64,000 nt of DNA. It comes from Pseudomonas sp. Q1-7 (GTDB lineage: Bacteria > Pseudomonadota > Gammaproteobacteria > Pseudomonadales > Pseudomonadaceae). Below, piece after piece: positions 19,616 to 27,235 of this stretch. The first letter of the stretch is position 1. The number at the start of each line of letters is the position of its first letter. Location: contig NZ_CP116304.1 of NCBI RefSeq assembly GCF_028010285.1, forward strand, positions 1,194,501 through 1,258,500. The letters run 5' to 3'. Below the pieces are notes generated by a model. It was not told the DNA's origin. It saw only the letters and a list, made by a program, of their open reading frames with translations, and made no database searches. Both the position numbers and the translations under genes were made by a program.

Positions 19616-20614
19616 ATGCACAAACTCGTCGTCATTCCTGGAGACGGCATCGGCCGCGAAGTGGTGCCGGTGGCGGTCCAGGCCCTGGAGAAACTCCTGC
19701 CCGACCTGCGAACGGTGGAAGCCGAAGCCGGCTGGGACTGTTTCCAGCACGGCGGCACTGCGGTGCCGGACGCCACCTTCCAGGCTCTGCGCGAATGCGG
19801 CGCCGGCCTGTTCGGCGCCGTCTCCTCGCCCGCCAGCCAACGCGTACCCGGCTACCGCAGCGCCATCCTGCAACTGCGCCAGACCCTCCAGCTCAACGCC
19901 AACCTGCGCCCCGTGCGCAGTTGGCCCGGCGTCTCGCCCCGGCCTGGCGTGGACCTGATCATCCTGCGCGAGAACAGCGAGGGCCTCTACAGCGGCCGCG
20001 AACACCTGGAAGCCGACGGCGTGGCCATCGCCGAACGGGTGATCACCCGCGCCGCCTGCGAAGCCCTGGCCCGCCGTGCGCAGGAAGTGGCCAAGGCACG
20101 CCAGGCCCGGCGCATCACCCTGGTGCACAAGGCCAACGTCCTGCCATTGACCTGTGGCCTGTTCCGCGACACCTGCCGAGAAGTGCTGGAAGGGGAGGGC
20201 TGGGCCGCCGAAATCGACGAATGCCTGGTGGACCTCGCCGCCCTGCGCCTGGTGGAACAGCCCGAAGCCTTCGACCTGATCGTCACCACCAACCTCTTCG
20301 GTGACATCCTCTCCGACCTCGCCAGCCACTGGAGCGGCGGCCTGGGCCTGGCCCCGTCGCTCAACTGGGGCAACGGCATCGCCCTGGCCGAACCCGTCCA
20401 CGGCAGCGCCCCCGACATCGCCGGCAGCGGCCGTGCCAACCCAATCGCCACCCTGTTGAGTGCCGCCCTGCTGCTGCGCCACCACTGGCAGCAGCCCGGC
20501 CTCGCCAAACGCCTGGAAACCGCCGTGGAAACCTTCCTGCGCGAAGAAGGCAAGGCCGACTTCGGCTTTGAAACCACACAAGTCGTCGGCCAAGGTATCC
20601 TCGCTGCGCTATAA
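19616..20614 (+). CDS. Isocitrate/isopropylmalate dehydrogenase-family enzyme
   Basis: NAD(P)-dependent beta-decarboxylating dehydrogenase, 332 residues. Family motifs are VIPGDGIGREVV at the N-terminus, LRENSEGLYSG, the basic HKANVL substrate motif, IVTTNLFGDILSDLAS (metal aspartates), and EPVHGSAPDIAGSGRANPIA (cofactor loop). It lacks the insert of isocitrate dehydrogenase and is shorter than typical LeuB (about 360), so it could act on isopropylmalate, homoisocitrate, tartrate or malate analogues. Location four genes after leuA suggests a 2-oxoacid elongation role, but Pseudomonas normally has leuB beside leuCD, so this may be a second, specialised enzyme. Confidence 0.88.
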   Translation: MHKLVVIPGDGIGREVVPVAVQALEKLLPDLRTVEAEAGWDCFQHGGTAVPDATFQALRECGAGLFGAVSSPASQRVPGYRSAILQLRQTLQLNANLRPVRSWPGVSPRPGVDLIILRENSEGLYSGREHLEADGVAIAERVITRAACEALARRAQEVAKARQARRITLVHKANVLPLTCGLFRDTCREVLEGEGWAAEIDECLVDLAALRLVEQPEAFDLIVTTNLFGDILSDLASHWSGGLGLAPSLNWGNGIALAEPVHGSAPDIAGSGRANPIATLLSAALLLRHHWQQPGLAKRLETAVETFLREEGKADFGFETTQVVGQGILAAL

Positions 20615-20701
20615 GGCCCCTTTCCCTTTGAGAGAGGGCCGGGGTAAAGGTAACAACCCCGCCCAGGTAGCCCAGCACGGCAAAACCCACCCCGGAAAAA
20701 G

Positions 20702-20725
20702 AAAACCCCGCCGCAGCGGGGTTTT
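20702..20725. terminator. Bidirectional terminator
   Basis: AAAACCCCGC-CGCA-GCGGGGTTTT is a perfect palindrome with A and T runs on both sides, between the dehydrogenase gene (+) and the small gene at 20731-20964 (-). Confidence 0.85.
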
Positions 20726-20730
20726 CAACA

Positions 20731-20964
20731 TCAACTTGAATCCGGTGGGTAGCGCATGGGCGTGTACGAGCCCCTTTCCTCCAGAACCAGCATCGGCTTC
20801 GGCGCCCGAAGCTCGAGCCGCGCCGTGCCGTCCTCGATGGGGCCCACGACAATCTCGATCCCCTCGGCCTTCAACAGCGCCATCAACACTGACTCGCTGA
20901 CTCCTTCCAGCACCCTCAGCGTCAGAACATCACCTTCCTTGCGTTCACCGACATGAATCTGCAT
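20731..20964 (-). CDS. Small protein, weakly CsrA-like
   Basis: 77 residues from ATG at 20964 (MQIHVGERKEGDVLTLRV); a longer frame from 21003 is possible but has no better ribosome site. Beta-rich and acidic. The part GIEIVVGPIEDGTARLEL followed by RAPKPMLVLEERGSY lines up by eye with the core strands and APK-x6-R-E-E-I-Y end of CsrA/RsmA, but the N-terminal L-T-R-K-V-G-E signature is degenerate. It could be a divergent RNA-binding regulator or unrelated. It lies at the left edge of the island, downstream of the first phage-type repressor. Confidence 0.55.
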   Translation of the reverse strand: MQIHVGERKEGDVLTLRVLEGVSESVLMALLKAEGIEIVVGPIEDGTARLELRAPKPMLVLEERGSYTPMRYPPDSS

Positions 20965-21230
20965 GTGGAGTACCTCGCATGGATGACTGCGCAAGATCAT
21001 CACGAGGCGGAGCGGCGTTCTACGGGGGAGGATGGCGTTCGGAAATTTCCTATAGAGGGTTCGGATGGCACCGGAACAGGGCCGCGTCAGATTTGTTCGA
21101 AAGGTGGCTCAGCGGCGTGAACTACCCGAGCAGCAACCAGCTGGCCCTTGAAGCCTAGTCAGCCCCAGACCAGATGCAATTGCCGCTGACGGCAGACGGT
21201 TTCCTGCCGACAGGTAGTCAAGGTTCCCTC

Positions 21231-21494
21231 TCAATGAGCGTGGTTTGGAAAACCACCATCTGCATCATCATCGGGACTCAGATGCCCGTGTTCGGGCTCG
21301 ACACGCCCTGAAATCAACCAAAGTGCGTACTGAGGGTAGGCGTTTGCCAGGATTCCGACCTCTTCTGTGCTGATCCTGATTTTCCCCCCGCTGATATTTC
21401 TCCAGCGCTCGTAGTTTTTCCCGCCGAGTTCACTGAGGTGTTTCGGGCCAACCGTCCGTATGAGTTGGAGTGCTCTTTTTCTTACAGCGTCCAT
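21231..21494 (-). CDS. Phage-type repressor-like DNA-binding protein (module 1)
   Basis: 87 residues. The pattern YERWRNISGGKIRISTEEVGI resembles a helix-turn-helix, and the conserved end AYPQYALWLISGRVEPEHGH is shared with the second repressor at 27236 (FPQYALWLASGQIAPEIGQ). From memory this is the form of the small C repressors of Pf-type filamentous prophages. It is divergent from an excisionase-like gene across a 120-bp region holding three GAGTAA-N3-TTACTC operators (21511-21571), the usual arrangement of a lysogeny switch. Confidence 0.75.
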   Translation of the reverse strand: MDAVRKRALQLIRTVGPKHLSELGGKNYERWRNISGGKIRISTEEVGILANAYPQYALWLISGRVEPEHGHLSPDDDADGGFPNHAH

Positions 21495-21510
21495 GGAAAT
21501 TTCTCAGAAA

Positions 21511-21571
21511 GAGTAATCTTTACTCAATTTGCGAGTTGGAGTAATTTTTACTCATTGAGTAATGATTACTC
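21511..21571. promoter_or_regulatory. Three identical palindromic operators, GAGTAA-N3-TTACTC
   Basis: Copies at 21511-21525, 21539-21553 and 21557-21571; arms are perfect and only the three central bases vary (TCT, TTT, TGA). They lie in the divergent gap between the repressor and excisionase-like genes, so they are the likely binding sites of the 87-residue repressor. The arrangement of three operators is like the O_R/O_L regions of phage switches. Confidence 0.75.
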
Positions 21572-21614
21572 TTTGTCTGCTTGGATTACATCTGGCCGAT
21601 TATAGGGACATTGT

Positions 21615-21887
21615 ATGGAACAGTCTGGTGTAACGAGGTTTTCCCTCGAAGACCCAACCGAGCGCATCTCCGATCTCCGCGATCCGCCCTTCTGCTCGCA
21701 GCTGGCCTTGGCGCGCATGTTGGGCATCGAGCAGATCACCGAGGATGTGGTGCGTGGCTGGGTGGAGTCGGCGACCTTGCCGACGGTGAAGATCGGTCGC
21801 CGGCGGGTGATCAATCTGCACCGCCTGCGCAGGGACCTGGATGAAGGCAAGACGGTGTTCAGCGCGGGGGACTACGCCGATGCGTAA
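21615..21887 (+). CDS. Excisionase/AlpA-like DNA-binding protein (module 1)
   Basis: 90 residues. An N-terminal segment FCSQLALARMLGI is followed by a winged-helix/MerR-like stretch VVRGWVESATLPTVKIGRRRVINLHRLRRDL, as in phage excisionases and AlpA-type activators. About 70 percent identical by eye to the protein at 27631-27903. Its 3' end overlaps the next gene. Expected to control excision or early transcription of the element. Confidence 0.75.
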   Translation: MEQSGVTRFSLEDPTERISDLRDPPFCSQLALARMLGIEQITEDVVRGWVESATLPTVKIGRRRVINLHRLRRDLDEGKTVFSAGDYADA

Positions 21888-22188
21888 TCGAACATCCTTA
21901 CTCTTCCGGGGTTCATCGACTCGCTGCCTGTGGCTGGTCTGCATGCTGTTCCACGCGTCCAGGGGCAAGAGCCGGGCAGAGCCGATCCTGACGACGCATC
22001 GGCCCGCGCCCTTTGTGGCGCTTTCCGGGCGTTATCCCCATTCTGGGCGTCCCCTGTCAGTGGCACTGGATTTGCGCCGCGTGCCGAAGGGGCCGGGCCT
22101 TTTCCTGCGTTACGTACAGGCACGCGTGCCCCGGCCCGAGGTGTTGGCGCGTTGTCGGGTTGTCGGCGCCCGTTCGTGGCTAAGCTGA
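21880..22188 (+). CDS. Small basic protein of the phage-type module (module 1)
   Basis: 102 residues, basic, starting at an ATG that overlaps the end of the excisionase-like gene. The middle and end (ILTTHRPAPFVALSGRYP and RPEVLARCR) correspond to the product of 27896-28192 (IQTWHRPTPFKGPVGRYP, RAEVLARCR), so the gene is conserved between modules and likely real. Function unknown. Confidence 0.6.
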   Translation: MRNRTSLLFRGSSTRCLWLVCMLFHASRGKSRAEPILTTHRPAPFVALSGRYPHSGRPLSVALDLRRVPKGPGLFLRYVQARVPRPEVLARCRVVGARSWLS

Positions 22189-22196
22189 GCCTTCCT

Positions 22197-22481
22197 ATGA
22201 CGGTTCGCAAGGAGGGCGGTAGCTGGACGGCGGATTTCTACGAGAACGGCAATGCAGGTCGTCGAGTTTGCAAGCAGGGCTTTGCCACCCGAGCCGCCGC
22301 CCGGCGTTACCAGGCCGACGTCATCGCGTTGCGAGCGTTAACCGGCCAGCCCCTGTACCAACGCCTGTCCGAACTGGTGCTGCTCTGGTACAGGGGCCAC
22401 GGCCAACCGTCTGGTCTATCGATAGGCGAGAGAGACGTTGGAGATTCTTTCGTGCCGCTATCACTACTGACCGGCGGTTGA
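22197..22481 (+). pseudogene. Integrase N-terminal fragment (module 1)
   Basis: Encodes only about 94 residues: MTVRKEGGSWTADFYENG, a three-strand arm-binding domain of tyrosine recombinases of the Pf/IntF type, then FATRAAARRYQADVIALRALTGQPL and RLSELVLLWYRGHG. After that the similarity to the integrase at 28257 stops and the frame ends within 25 codons. Core-binding and catalytic domains (R...H-x-x-R...Y) are absent, so it cannot recombine DNA. Confidence 0.75.
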
Positions 22482-22516
22482 TGTGCAGAGAGGCGAGGTA
22501 GTCGGGGCGTAGTCTG

Positions 22517-22600
22517 TTGATCCATGCCCGCCAAGGTGAGCCGGCTGTAGCGGTGGAAATCGATGAGCTGATCGCCCAACGCATACAGGCGCTTTCATGA
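22517..22600 (+). pseudogene. Remnant of a Phd/YefM-type antitoxin gene
   Basis: The frame reads LIHARQGEPAVAVEIDELIAQ followed by RIQALS and stop. It matches the C-terminus of the intact antitoxin at 28899-29231 (LVRARQGEPTVAVDIDELIAQ). The upstream 85 or so codons are missing. Its stop overlaps the start of the next gene (ATGA). Confidence 0.65.
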
Positions 22601-22977
22601 TGCAGGGAAAGGTGGTGGCGACGCCTGCGACTGGCTGGACCTGCGCGAATGCAGAGATCGTCGATCTGCATTACACCGTCGAAACCCTAGTCGTGCTCCT
22701 GCAGGATCGGGCAGGAGGAGCGCAATGGCGCATCGAGTTTCCTGGGGGCGAAGGATTTCGTGTCCTAGACGAGGGAGACCTAATGGAGTTCTGGCCCAGC
22801 TGCCGTAATTCTGTGCTGGTCTGGGAAGTGACTTCTGGTGGCTGGTTGGAGCAGGAGTGCACGCGGCCTGGCTACATCGGCAAGTGGACCAAGCAGGTGC
22901 GGGAGTACTTCGTGGCCGGGGAGAACGCTTGCGTAAGCGTAATTTCCTGGACGGAGCCTGTAGTTTCGCCCGTATGA
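22597..22977 (+). CDS. Uncharacterised cargo protein
   Basis: 126 residues (ATG at 22597 or 22600), acidic, with no membrane segment or signal. Tryptophan-rich beta pattern (TGWTCANAEIVDLHYTVETL, QWRIEFPGGEGFRVLDEGD, WEVTSGGWLEQE) is reminiscent of small immunity-type or single-domain beta proteins, but I recognise no family. Coupled by ATGA to the antitoxin remnant, so the pair is probably what is left of a longer operon. Confidence 0.6.
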   Translation: MMQGKVVATPATGWTCANAEIVDLHYTVETLVVLLQDRAGGAQWRIEFPGGEGFRVLDEGDLMEFWPSCRNSVLVWEVTSGGWLEQECTRPGYIGKWTKQVREYFVAGENACVSVISWTEPVVSPV

Positions 22978-23010
22978 CCGAGATCGCAGTGGTTTTCCCG
23001 CAGGCCAGAG

Positions 23011-23038
23011 AAAAGGGTTAGCTTTCGCTAACCCTTTT
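23011..23038 (+). terminator. Terminator closing module 1
   Basis: AAAAGGGTTAGC-TTTC-GCTAACCCTTTT. The same hairpin (AAAGGGTTAGC-TTTC-GCTAACCCTTT) closes module 2 at 29969-29994, beside tRNA-Met. The 190 bp that follow, to 23233, show no gene. Confidence 0.8.
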
Positions 23039-23233
23039 GCATTTAGTGACTAAGAACCCGCCACATCAGCGAATTATGAATCACCCGAGCCACGCCTCGC
23101 TGGAGCCAAAAGCACCATAAATTGGGCCTTCCAGCAGCCTCCTAACCTCGCAAAACCAGAGCTTTCCAGAATAATCGACGAAGCGATTCACCAAGGGCCG
23201 CATACCAATACTTGAGTTTAAGTAGCCAACATC

Positions 23234-23719
23234 TCAGTGGCCATTGCGTAGCATTTTTTTCAGAACGTGCAAGCAAACGTCGAATTCTGGGTAATCATCT
23301 TTATTCTTGTTTTTCTCTTCTTCGAATAGTTTCTTATAATAATTTGGATCGCCTCCAAGATTTGTATAGCCTTCTGTCCCAAGTTTGTGTAGTTGGGCAA
23401 TTGCCAAGGGATATCCTGATCCGGCCGATTTCCTCATAAGAGTTACAAAGTTAGAAGAGCCGTAATCAAAGTCTCCGATCCTGCTGCCAACGACAGCACT
23501 ATAGAAGTCGACCTCTCCTTCGGAATTACAAGCTGATCCTCGCTTAAGAAGAAGTTTTGCTAACGCATATCCATCACGAGTTTCATTGACAATTATTATT
23601 TTTGCAGACAAGAGATCGTGTTTGCATAGCACTGCCAGGTCTTGGGCGGAAAGAGCTTCATTTGCATTTGAAGCGAACGGTGTGAGCAGTAATGCAAGCG
23701 CTATGATTTTCTTACGCAT
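23234..23719 (-). CDS. Putative secreted/periplasmic protein
   Basis: 161 residues with a clear signal peptide (MRKKIIALALLLTPFASNA, cleavage after A-N-A). The mature part is helical, with Sel1/TPR-like spacing (YALAKLLLKRGSACN, LMRKSAGSGYPLAIAQLHKLG) and three cysteines. The region AGSGYPLAIAQLHKLG resembles a single Sel1-type repeat. AT-rich relative to the core genome. Function unknown; the 267 bp between it and the next gene must hold divergent promoters. Confidence 0.7.
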   Translation of the reverse strand: MRKKIIALALLLTPFASNANEALSAQDLAVLCKHDLLSAKIIIVNETRDGYALAKLLLKRGSACNSEGEVDFYSAVVGSRIGDFDYGSSNFVTLMRKSAGSGYPLAIAQLHKLGTEGYTNLGGDPNYYKKLFEEEKNKNKDDYPEFDVCLHVLKKMLRNGH

Positions 23720-23986
23720 TTAATAACTCTTGTCCGGAGTACTTGTTGTTGTCGCCAAGGGTTTGCCCATTTTTGGGGCTGGTCGCTGCATGGCTCTAGG
23801 ATTGAGCGCCGGGAAGGGATAGGCGTTGCTATTCACCTGGACCGCTCCTTGGTTCAATGGGGGGCACGCTGTCGTTCGTCCAGTTAGCCCAAAGTCGTTG
23901 CTGGTGGCTATTTACGAAGGGCAGTGTACCGCGTTAGCTTCGCCTATGGCCTTGTGCCACGTATGGATACCACGAGAGCGCAAGGA

Positions 23987-24856
23987 ATGGCACGTCGTCG
24001 TAGAACCTCCACGTTTGAAGATCTCATCTCCCTCGCAGCGCTGCTGCCCTGGTGGGCCAGCCTGTTGATTGCCCTGGTGTCATGGTTCCTGCTGCATGGA
24101 TTTGCCACCAGCGCACCTCCCGCCATTACGCATCCCAACCAATTCTCCACAGCTATGACGGGGACTGTCCTTCGCAGTCTCGCCATGGTTGGTCAGTTCC
24201 TAATCCCGCTCGCGTTCGTGTTCGGCGCCATCGGCTCGATCTTCGGCCGGGCCAAGCGCAAGAAACTCATCAAGGACGTAGCCGCTGCTACTCAGCCCGG
24301 TAAAACCGTCGAGGGCATCAGTTGGCGTGAGTTTGAGCAGTTGGTGGGCGAAGCATTCCGCCGTAAGGGCTTCACCGTAACTGAGAGTGGTGGCGGTGGC
24401 CCGGATGGTGGTGTTGATCTGGTCCTGCATCTTGGGACGGACAAGTACCTGGTCCAGTGCAAGCAATGGAAGGCCATCAAGGTTGGCGTCACCGTGATAC
24501 GCGAGTTCTTCGGCGTAATGGCGGCTGAAGGTGCTGCGGGTGGGTTCGTTGTCACCTCCGGCACCTACACCGAAGAGGCCAAGGCATTCGCCCAGGGGCG
24601 CAACATTCAGTTGGTCGACGGAACGCTGCTCAAGCGCTGGATTGCTAGTCGATCCGGACCCACGCAACCCACAGCAGCAACGCCTGAGGATGCGAAGCCC
24701 TCGACTCGGTCTGCCGTTCCGATCTGCCCCGTCTGCAGTTCTTCAATGATCCTGCGCACCGCAAAGCGTGGGATGAACCTGGGCAATCAGTTCTGGGGCT
24801 GTGCGAAGTACCCGGCGTGCCGAGGCATACGTCAACTGGGGGAGGCTTCCGTATGA
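23987..24856 (+). CDS. Membrane-anchored Mrr-type restriction endonuclease with topoisomerase-type zinc finger
   Basis: 289 residues from ATG 23987, preceded by AAGGA. Two hydrophobic helices (about 20-40 and 65-90) anchor it in the membrane. Residues about 110-230 form an Mrr_cat domain: WREFEQLVGEAFRRKGF, then the catalytic set GGVDLVL (Asp) and YLVQCKQWK (Gln-x-Lys of the PD-(D/E)xK fold), and GGFVVTSGTYTEEA. The C-terminus (about 243-280) is a zf-C4_Topoisom finger with CPVC ... C ... C. Proteins of this design are thought to be DNA nucleases, and Mrr homologues act against modified DNA; a phage-defence role is inference. Forms an operon with the following zinc-ribbon gene. Confidence 0.85.
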   Translation: MARRRRTSTFEDLISLAALLPWWASLLIALVSWFLLHGFATSAPPAITHPNQFSTAMTGTVLRSLAMVGQFLIPLAFVFGAIGSIFGRAKRKKLIKDVAAATQPGKTVEGISWREFEQLVGEAFRRKGFTVTESGGGGPDGGVDLVLHLGTDKYLVQCKQWKAIKVGVTVIREFFGVMAAEGAAGGFVVTSGTYTEEAKAFAQGRNIQLVDGTLLKRWIASRSGPTQPTAATPEDAKPSTRSAVPICPVCSSSMILRTAKRGMNLGNQFWGCAKYPACRGIRQLGEASV

Positions 24857-25155
24857 GCGAGCCCAAGTCCTACAAATGGGCGTACAGACGCCGCACCTGG
24901 TCCTTTAGCTTGAGCAGCATAGTCGTTGTGCTCCTGGGCGGAGTCTTTCTGGCAACGCATCGGAGTATGGGCATTCAGATCAACGACATCGAGGTCCTGG
25001 TCGTTGGGGTAGTAGCTGTCCTGATCTATCTACTCAAGCGCTCTATCTGGTGCTGCCCGGCATGTGGGCATAGTTTCGAAATAGGTGGATATGGCCCAGC
25101 AATGAAAAGCTCCAGCCTAGATAACTGCCCGAGTTGCAAGGTGTCATTCCGGTAA
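24853..25155 (+). CDS. Two-helix membrane protein with C-terminal zinc ribbon
   Basis: 100 residues, start overlapping the endonuclease stop (ATGA) with GGAGG just upstream. Two helices (about 15-38 and 48-64), then WCCPACGHSFEIGG ... NCPSCKVSF, a CxxC...CxxC zinc ribbon facing the cytoplasm. Tight coupling suggests a partner of the membrane-anchored nuclease. No family recognised. Confidence 0.75.
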   Translation: MSEPKSYKWAYRRRTWSFSLSSIVVVLLGGVFLATHRSMGIQINDIEVLVVGVVAVLIYLLKRSIWCCPACGHSFEIGGYGPAMKSSSLDNCPSCKVSFR

Positions 25156-25244
25156 AAAGGAAAAATAGTAATCTGTCCAATTTGTGGATGCATGTATTTC
25201 ATTGAGTGCGTTTATTCGAGATTTGGTGAAAGGGAATTTTGATA

Positions 25245-26132
25245 ATGGTTTTGAAGCGTGGTCGCTACTATTTGGGGCGGGTGGTAAAAATTAATCTAAC
25301 ACAAGACGCTCTGATGGATGCTCTTGTGCAGGCTCCTACTATTACGATTGGAAAGTTTGACTGGACAATTACCGACGTAGTGGATTCGCGAGAGGGTGAT
25401 TTAAAATACATCTTCGGTAAGTTGTCTAAGTTTGCTAAGGATGGCCATGTTACTGTAATTGATGAAGAAAATAGGTCGCAAGTTGATGCTGATGCGCCAA
25501 ATCTGCTTGTGGCAAGTTCTCCCTTTGTTTACCTGCCAGAGTTTTCTGGCATGGCATTTCTGCACGTATGGGATGGAATTCAAGAAGATGTGTTTCCTCG
25601 GCGAATCCAGAAAATTGTAGAAGCGGCTTATGATGGATTATTGGTTTCTTGTGAGGTTGAGCCAGTAGCCGACTATCGGGCGTTTACATCTCGTTTGAAG
25701 AGGCTTAGCAAGTTTATTGAGTTTTCTGCCACTGTATATCCGCCCAACCCGCTGTTCGGTCGTCTGTGGGCCGAGCTGAATAATTACATTGGGGAGCGAA
25801 ACGCATCAGAGGTTAGTATCAAAGAGCAAACATCCAAGCCAAATGGACTAAAGTCAAAGATAATTGAGCTAATGGATAAAATAATCCTAGATCGGGGCTA
25901 TCAGCCAGAAGCCGTTCCGGGAATAGCAGACGCGGCTATTCTTATGGCCGCAGACGGTTATGGGAAAGGTAAGGTGATTGGTGTTGAAGATGGCGAAGAA
26001 GTGGTTATTAAAACTAGCGATACACAGAAAAGCTTTTTATTTTCAAAAGATCCATTGCCAGCAGAGTTTGCTGAGAAAGCCAGGGTGTACTTGGGTAGGG
26101 TAAGCATTGAGCGGGATATGGGGCATAGATGA
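25245..26132 (+). CDS. Uncharacterised soluble protein, RexA-like by length and layout
   Basis: 295 residues, cytoplasmic, from ATG 25245 (AGGGA ribosome site; an in-frame TTG lies 6 bp upstream). The N-terminal half is beta-rich (RYYLGRVVKINLTQ, TITIGKFDWTITDVVDSREG). The centre has LVSCEVEPVADYRAF and FIEFSATVYPPNPLFGRLW, which by eye echo the I-E-P-L ... T-V-K-V-E-A ... F-G pattern of lambda RexA; the C-terminal third is helical, ending in a basic tail. Strongly AT-rich, unlike the core genome. Translationally coupled to a four-helix membrane protein, as RexA is paired with RexB. Homology to RexA is not established. Confidence 0.7.
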   Translation: MVLKRGRYYLGRVVKINLTQDALMDALVQAPTITIGKFDWTITDVVDSREGDLKYIFGKLSKFAKDGHVTVIDEENRSQVDADAPNLLVASSPFVYLPEFSGMAFLHVWDGIQEDVFPRRIQKIVEAAYDGLLVSCEVEPVADYRAFTSRLKRLSKFIEFSATVYPPNPLFGRLWAELNNYIGERNASEVSIKEQTSKPNGLKSKIIELMDKIILDRGYQPEAVPGIADAAILMAADGYGKGKVIGVEDGEEVVIKTSDTQKSFLFSKDPLPAEFAEKARVYLGRVSIERDMGHR

Positions 26133-26596
26133 AGTTTTTATATTATGTTCGTGTGCTTTTGGTGAGCTTCGAGTTTCTGATTGTGGTGTTTATGGCTGCG
26201 ATTTATCTGGCTTTTAATGATCAGATAGATACTTTAATTTTGAGTGGTTCACCGAACGAGAAAGCCGTCGATTGGTTGATTCTATATCCTATGGCTGTTG
26301 GTGCGTGGGTTTTGAATGAAGCTAGAAATGTTCTGTTTCCGACGGGTGGTGCGGATTCTGTATTGCATCAATGGGAAGGGTATTGGCGCCTAAAGGCTCA
26401 CTATAATGTTGGTCTATTTTACTGCCTGTTTCCTATTGTTCCATGTGTTTTGGTTTGGCTTTTTAATTCGATTTTTACGTCTTGGGGGATAACTTTGTTT
26501 TTTGCCTGTGTCGTGGTTGTTTCTGTGTCGGCGATTAGTTTTTATCAGGCCAATGTGAGATTGAGGGAATTGCTTATTAACGTCAGCCAGGGTTGA
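26129..26596 (+). CDS. Four-helix membrane protein, RexB-like by size and topology
   Basis: 155 residues, ATGA-coupled to the preceding gene. Four hydrophobic segments: about 8-30 (VRVLLVSFEFLIVVFMAAIY), 46-66, 91-115 (VGLFYCLFPIVPCVLVWLF) and 119-142 (TLFFACVVVVSVSAISFYQ). Lambda RexB is a 144-residue four-helix membrane protein that acts as an ion channel in phage exclusion; a similar effector role is inference from architecture only. AT-rich like its partner. Confidence 0.7.
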   Translation: MKFLYYVRVLLVSFEFLIVVFMAAIYLAFNDQIDTLILSGSPNEKAVDWLILYPMAVGAWVLNEARNVLFPTGGADSVLHQWEGYWRLKAHYNVGLFYCLFPIVPCVLVWLFNSIFTSWGITLFFACVVVVSVSAISFYQANVRLRELLINVSQG

Positions 26597-26759
26597 TGTT
26601 TGGTATGGTTATTCCGTTTTTTATCTCCCGCGTCAGTCCATGTGCGCGGTGATTGCACAGGGCTGTTGGTTTTTTTTGATCTGCAACTATGCGTCTAGGT
26701 ACTTGAATAGAACTGCTGGCGGAGCTTCGCCTAACTGGCGCCTGGCTTGAAATTATCCT

Positions 26760-27200
26760 TTAATAAACAGGACAGAATTTTTCCCGCTTTGCTTTTGTTT
26801 TTTCACTTGGATTCTGTTCATCCTGTAGCGTCCAGAACCTGCACTCAGGGCTAGCCAAACGCCGCTCCTGCTCTGCTTGAGCTAGCTGAGCCTGACGCGC
26901 TTCCTCTCTTTCAGCCCGTTCGTTGGTCAAACGCTCCTGAGCCCGTCGTTGATTCTCCAGGATGTTTTCCTGCATCTTCACGAAGGATTGATTGGTAGTT
27001 TTGCTGAGATTTTCAGTAGCTGATTGAATGAACAGTGTCATGGCAACTGTCCAGAAGATGAAGATTGTGGCGCTGGACAATAAGATGCCCAAGAAAATCT
27101 TGAGGCCGCGGTTTACCCCTCTCTGCCTCGGACGCCGCTGGCGCCGGGACCAGCTCTCGTCCTCTTCATCAATCCTTATGCTTTCGTAACGATCCTTCAT
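26760..27200 (-). CDS. Single-pass membrane protein with coiled coil, in the repressor-2 operon
   Basis: 146 residues. A basic cytoplasmic N-terminus (RRQRRPRQRG) precedes one helix (about 33-58, LKIFLGILLSSATIFIFWTV). A long charged coiled coil follows (about 70-112, MQENILENQRRAQERLTNER), and a short C-terminal part with two cysteines (SPECRFWTLQDEQNPSEK ... CPVY). It starts 36 bp after the stop of the second repressor gene, so it is probably expressed with it in the quiescent state, as lysogenic-conversion genes are. Function unknown. Confidence 0.7.
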   Translation of the reverse strand: MKDRYESIRIDEEDESWSRRQRRPRQRGVNRGLKIFLGILLSSATIFIFWTVAMTLFIQSATENLSKTTNQSFVKMQENILENQRRAQERLTNERAEREEARQAQLAQAEQERRLASPECRFWTLQDEQNPSEKTKAKREKFCPVY

Positions 27201-27235
27201 CTCCGCTCTCCCTTTCCCTTCGGGCGTACCAGCGC

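Noticed and set aside
22866-22880. GGCTACAT-like match to the tRNA-Met 3' end, considered as an attachment site
   Set aside because: Short match inside a coding sequence and not extended; no convincing attL copy of the tRNA-Met 3' end was found in the left part of the island.
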